The position numbers were made by a program, and so were the translations under genes. A stretch of 64,000 bases of DNA, from NCBI GenBank assembly GCA_048268485.1, contig JBLWVL010000009.1, forward strand, positions 55,818 to 119,817, read 5' to 3'. Below, in pieces: positions 63,129-64,000 of the stretch (position 1 is the stretch's first letter; each line of letters starts with the position of its first letter). The stretch comes from Oceanospirillum sp048268485 (lineage in GTDB: Bacteria; Pseudomonadota; Gammaproteobacteria; Pseudomonadales; Halomonadaceae). The notes below the pieces were generated by a model that saw nothing but the letters and a program-made list of their open reading frames with translations, did no database searches and had not been told where the DNA came from.

Positions 63129-63575
63129 ATGAAAAAGATTCGTGAAGTTGGCATCCTTGAACTGGATACTGTCATGCCGATTGAGCGGGTGGCCCACCTG
63201 ACGCCCTGGACCCGTCTGATGTTTGAATTGGGGCTGCAACGGGGTGATACCCTGCTTGGGGTCTTTATTCAGGAGCGGCTGGTGGGCTACGCCATGCTGC
63301 AGAAGATTGCTGATGAATGGCATCTGCACAATATTGCGGTGCAGGATACGCTTCAGGGACAGGGAATCGGTGCTTTTCTGATGGAGGCTGTCATCGATCA
63401 GGCCCGGGCGCAAAATCTTAGCCTTATCCTGCTGGAGGTACGTGAAAGCAATGCTTCAGCAAGGCATCTTTACCGCAAAATGGGGTTTACTGAAGATGGG
63501 GTGCGTAAGGATTATTATGCGGTTCCCGGAGAGGGGCGTGAGAATGCAGTGCTGATGTCCTGTGATTTAGCTTAA
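63129..63575 (+). CDS. rimI: Ribosomal-protein-alanine N-acetyltransferase
   Basis: 148 residues. A GNAT acetyltransferase that acetylates the N-terminal Ala of ribosomal protein S18. The acetyl-CoA-binding region is DTLQGQGIGAFLMEAVI (Q/R-x-x-G-x-G/A), followed by LLEVRESNASARHLYRKMGFTEDGVRKDYY, a RimI signature. It starts eight bases after the HolD-like gene, so the two are one unit. It is followed by a large shared terminator. Confidence 0.93.
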   Translation: MKKIREVGILELDTVMPIERVAHLTPWTRLMFELGLQRGDTLLGVFIQERLVGYAMLQKIADEWHLHNIAVQDTLQGQGIGAFLMEAVIDQARAQNLSLILLEVRESNASARHLYRKMGFTEDGVRKDYYAVPGEGRENAVLMSCDLA

Positions 63576-63611
63576 GAAACAAGGCCGGCTTCAGTACTTT
63601 TAATCCGGTAA

Positions 63612-63683
63612 AAAACCGGCTGAATGAAGCAACCTCTAATGCTGAAGCTCAACTATTGAGAGGTATGTTAAAAGCCGGTTTTT
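63612..63683. terminator. Large bidirectional terminator between rimI and the last gene
   Basis: AAAACCGGCT (63612-63621) pairs with AGCCGGTTTT (63673-63682), and inside ACCTCT (63632-63637) pairs with AGAGGT (63659-63664). T runs occur on both outer sides. Confidence 0.75.
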
Positions 63684-63706
63684 ATCTTTTCAGGTCATGC
63701 TTACGG

Positions 63707-64000
63707 TCAGAAGTTGTTATTACTGCCGAAGCTGCTGCCCTGCTCAGGTTCTTCCGCTACCTCCGCGAAATCCTGTTCAAAAGCCTGATTGGCCAGAGTT
63801 TCGTCCTCTGGATTTTCTTCTGAGTCGTTCCCGGTGGTAAAGGCAGATGCGTCTTCGGTCGTATCAGATGCGGTGCTGTCGATGAGATCAAATTTACCCA
63901 GCAGCTCTGCCAAACGACCTTCCCAGGCATCCTTTTCTGAGACCAGAGCAGTATTTTCTTCCTTGAGCTGCTCAATTTCCAGTTTCAGATCCTCGATAGT
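63707..64000 (-). CDS. Coiled-coil protein, N-terminus beyond window
   Basis: The 3' end of a minus-strand gene whose start lies beyond 64000. The visible part opens with a coiled coil (IEDLKLEIEQLKEENTALV, SEKDAWEGRLAELLGKFDLID) and ends in an acidic, Ser/Thr-rich tail SSFGSNNNF. Coiled-coil plus acidic tail resembles small cell-division or envelope proteins, but no family can be named. A frame starting in the middle (63913) would be only a fragment of this gene. Confidence 0.55.
   Translation of the reverse strand, partial: TIEDLKLEIEQLKEENTALVSEKDAWEGRLAELLGKFDLIDSTASDTTEDASAFTTGNDSEENPEDETLANQAFEQDFAEVAEEPEQGSSFGSNNNF

Noticed and set aside
1..64000. CRISPR array, prophage, insertion sequence or retron
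   Set aside because: I saw no regularly spaced direct repeats, integrase, transposase, reverse transcriptase or terminal repeats.

Overview
The window looks like chromosomal DNA from a marine, respiring, motile gammaproteobacterium of the Oceanospirillales/Alteromonadales kind. The evidence is the gene order zapA-6S RNA-fau next to a ygfB-pepP-ubiH-ubiI operon, fabA-fabB, holD-like/rimI, a TRAP transporter feeding lactate oxidation, HBM-type chemotaxis and abundant c-di-GMP proteins. The genus is an inference. Coding density is high. I see no insertion sequence, prophage, CRISPR array, tRNA or rRNA.

Layout. 1-8 kb: a GAF/HD-GYP protein, rpiA and ilvA (divergent), a 30-residue membrane peptide, and a large MASE1-CHASE-PAS-PAS-GGDEF-EAL protein. 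8-19 kb: fau, 6S RNA, zapA and a ZapB-like gene on the minus strand; ygfB, pepP, ubiH and ubiI on the plus strand; then a YcxB-like protein, an RlmI-type methyltransferase, a thioesterase, a DUF2971 protein and a YdjM-like membrane protein. 19-38 kb: a carboxylate/lactate island. A GntR regulator and a DctB/DctD-type two-component system (minus) face a dctPQM TRAP transporter, lutABC, and an FAD/Fe-S D-lactate dehydrogenase-like protein (plus). A chemoreceptor, a universal stress protein and an AEC carrier follow. Two PdhR/LldR-type operators lie in the divergent control region, one over the regulator's own promoter and one just after the likely dctP promoter.

38-46 kb: a minus-strand signalling cluster with an orphan OmpR-type regulator, a REC-GGDEF cyclase, an EAL-HDOD protein, a REC-histidine kinase and a hybrid kinase with two receivers and Hpt. 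Two apparent gene relics lie in its gaps. 46-48 kb: fabB and fabA. 48-53.3 kb: a light/photodamage cassette of photolyase, a MerR regulator with a B12-domain-like C-terminus lacking its histidine, a RudS-type tRNA 4-thiouridine desulfidase (TudS-DUF1722), a CbiX/SirB-like chelatase and, divergently, a TIGR01777 epimerase-like protein. Paired TTGTACAA boxes resembling the MlrA target lie in both control regions. 53.5-64 kb: an HD-GYP protein, RapA, a membrane TlpA-like thioredoxin with a DsbC/DsbG-like partner, a two-helix membrane protein, leuA, a HolD-like gene, rimI, and the end of a coiled-coil gene cut by the window edge.

The strongest candidates for new biology are the photodamage cassette with its paired boxes, and the doubly regulated lactate island that joins uptake, oxidation and probably taxis. 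Each is assembled from known families; I found no system built wholly of unknown parts.
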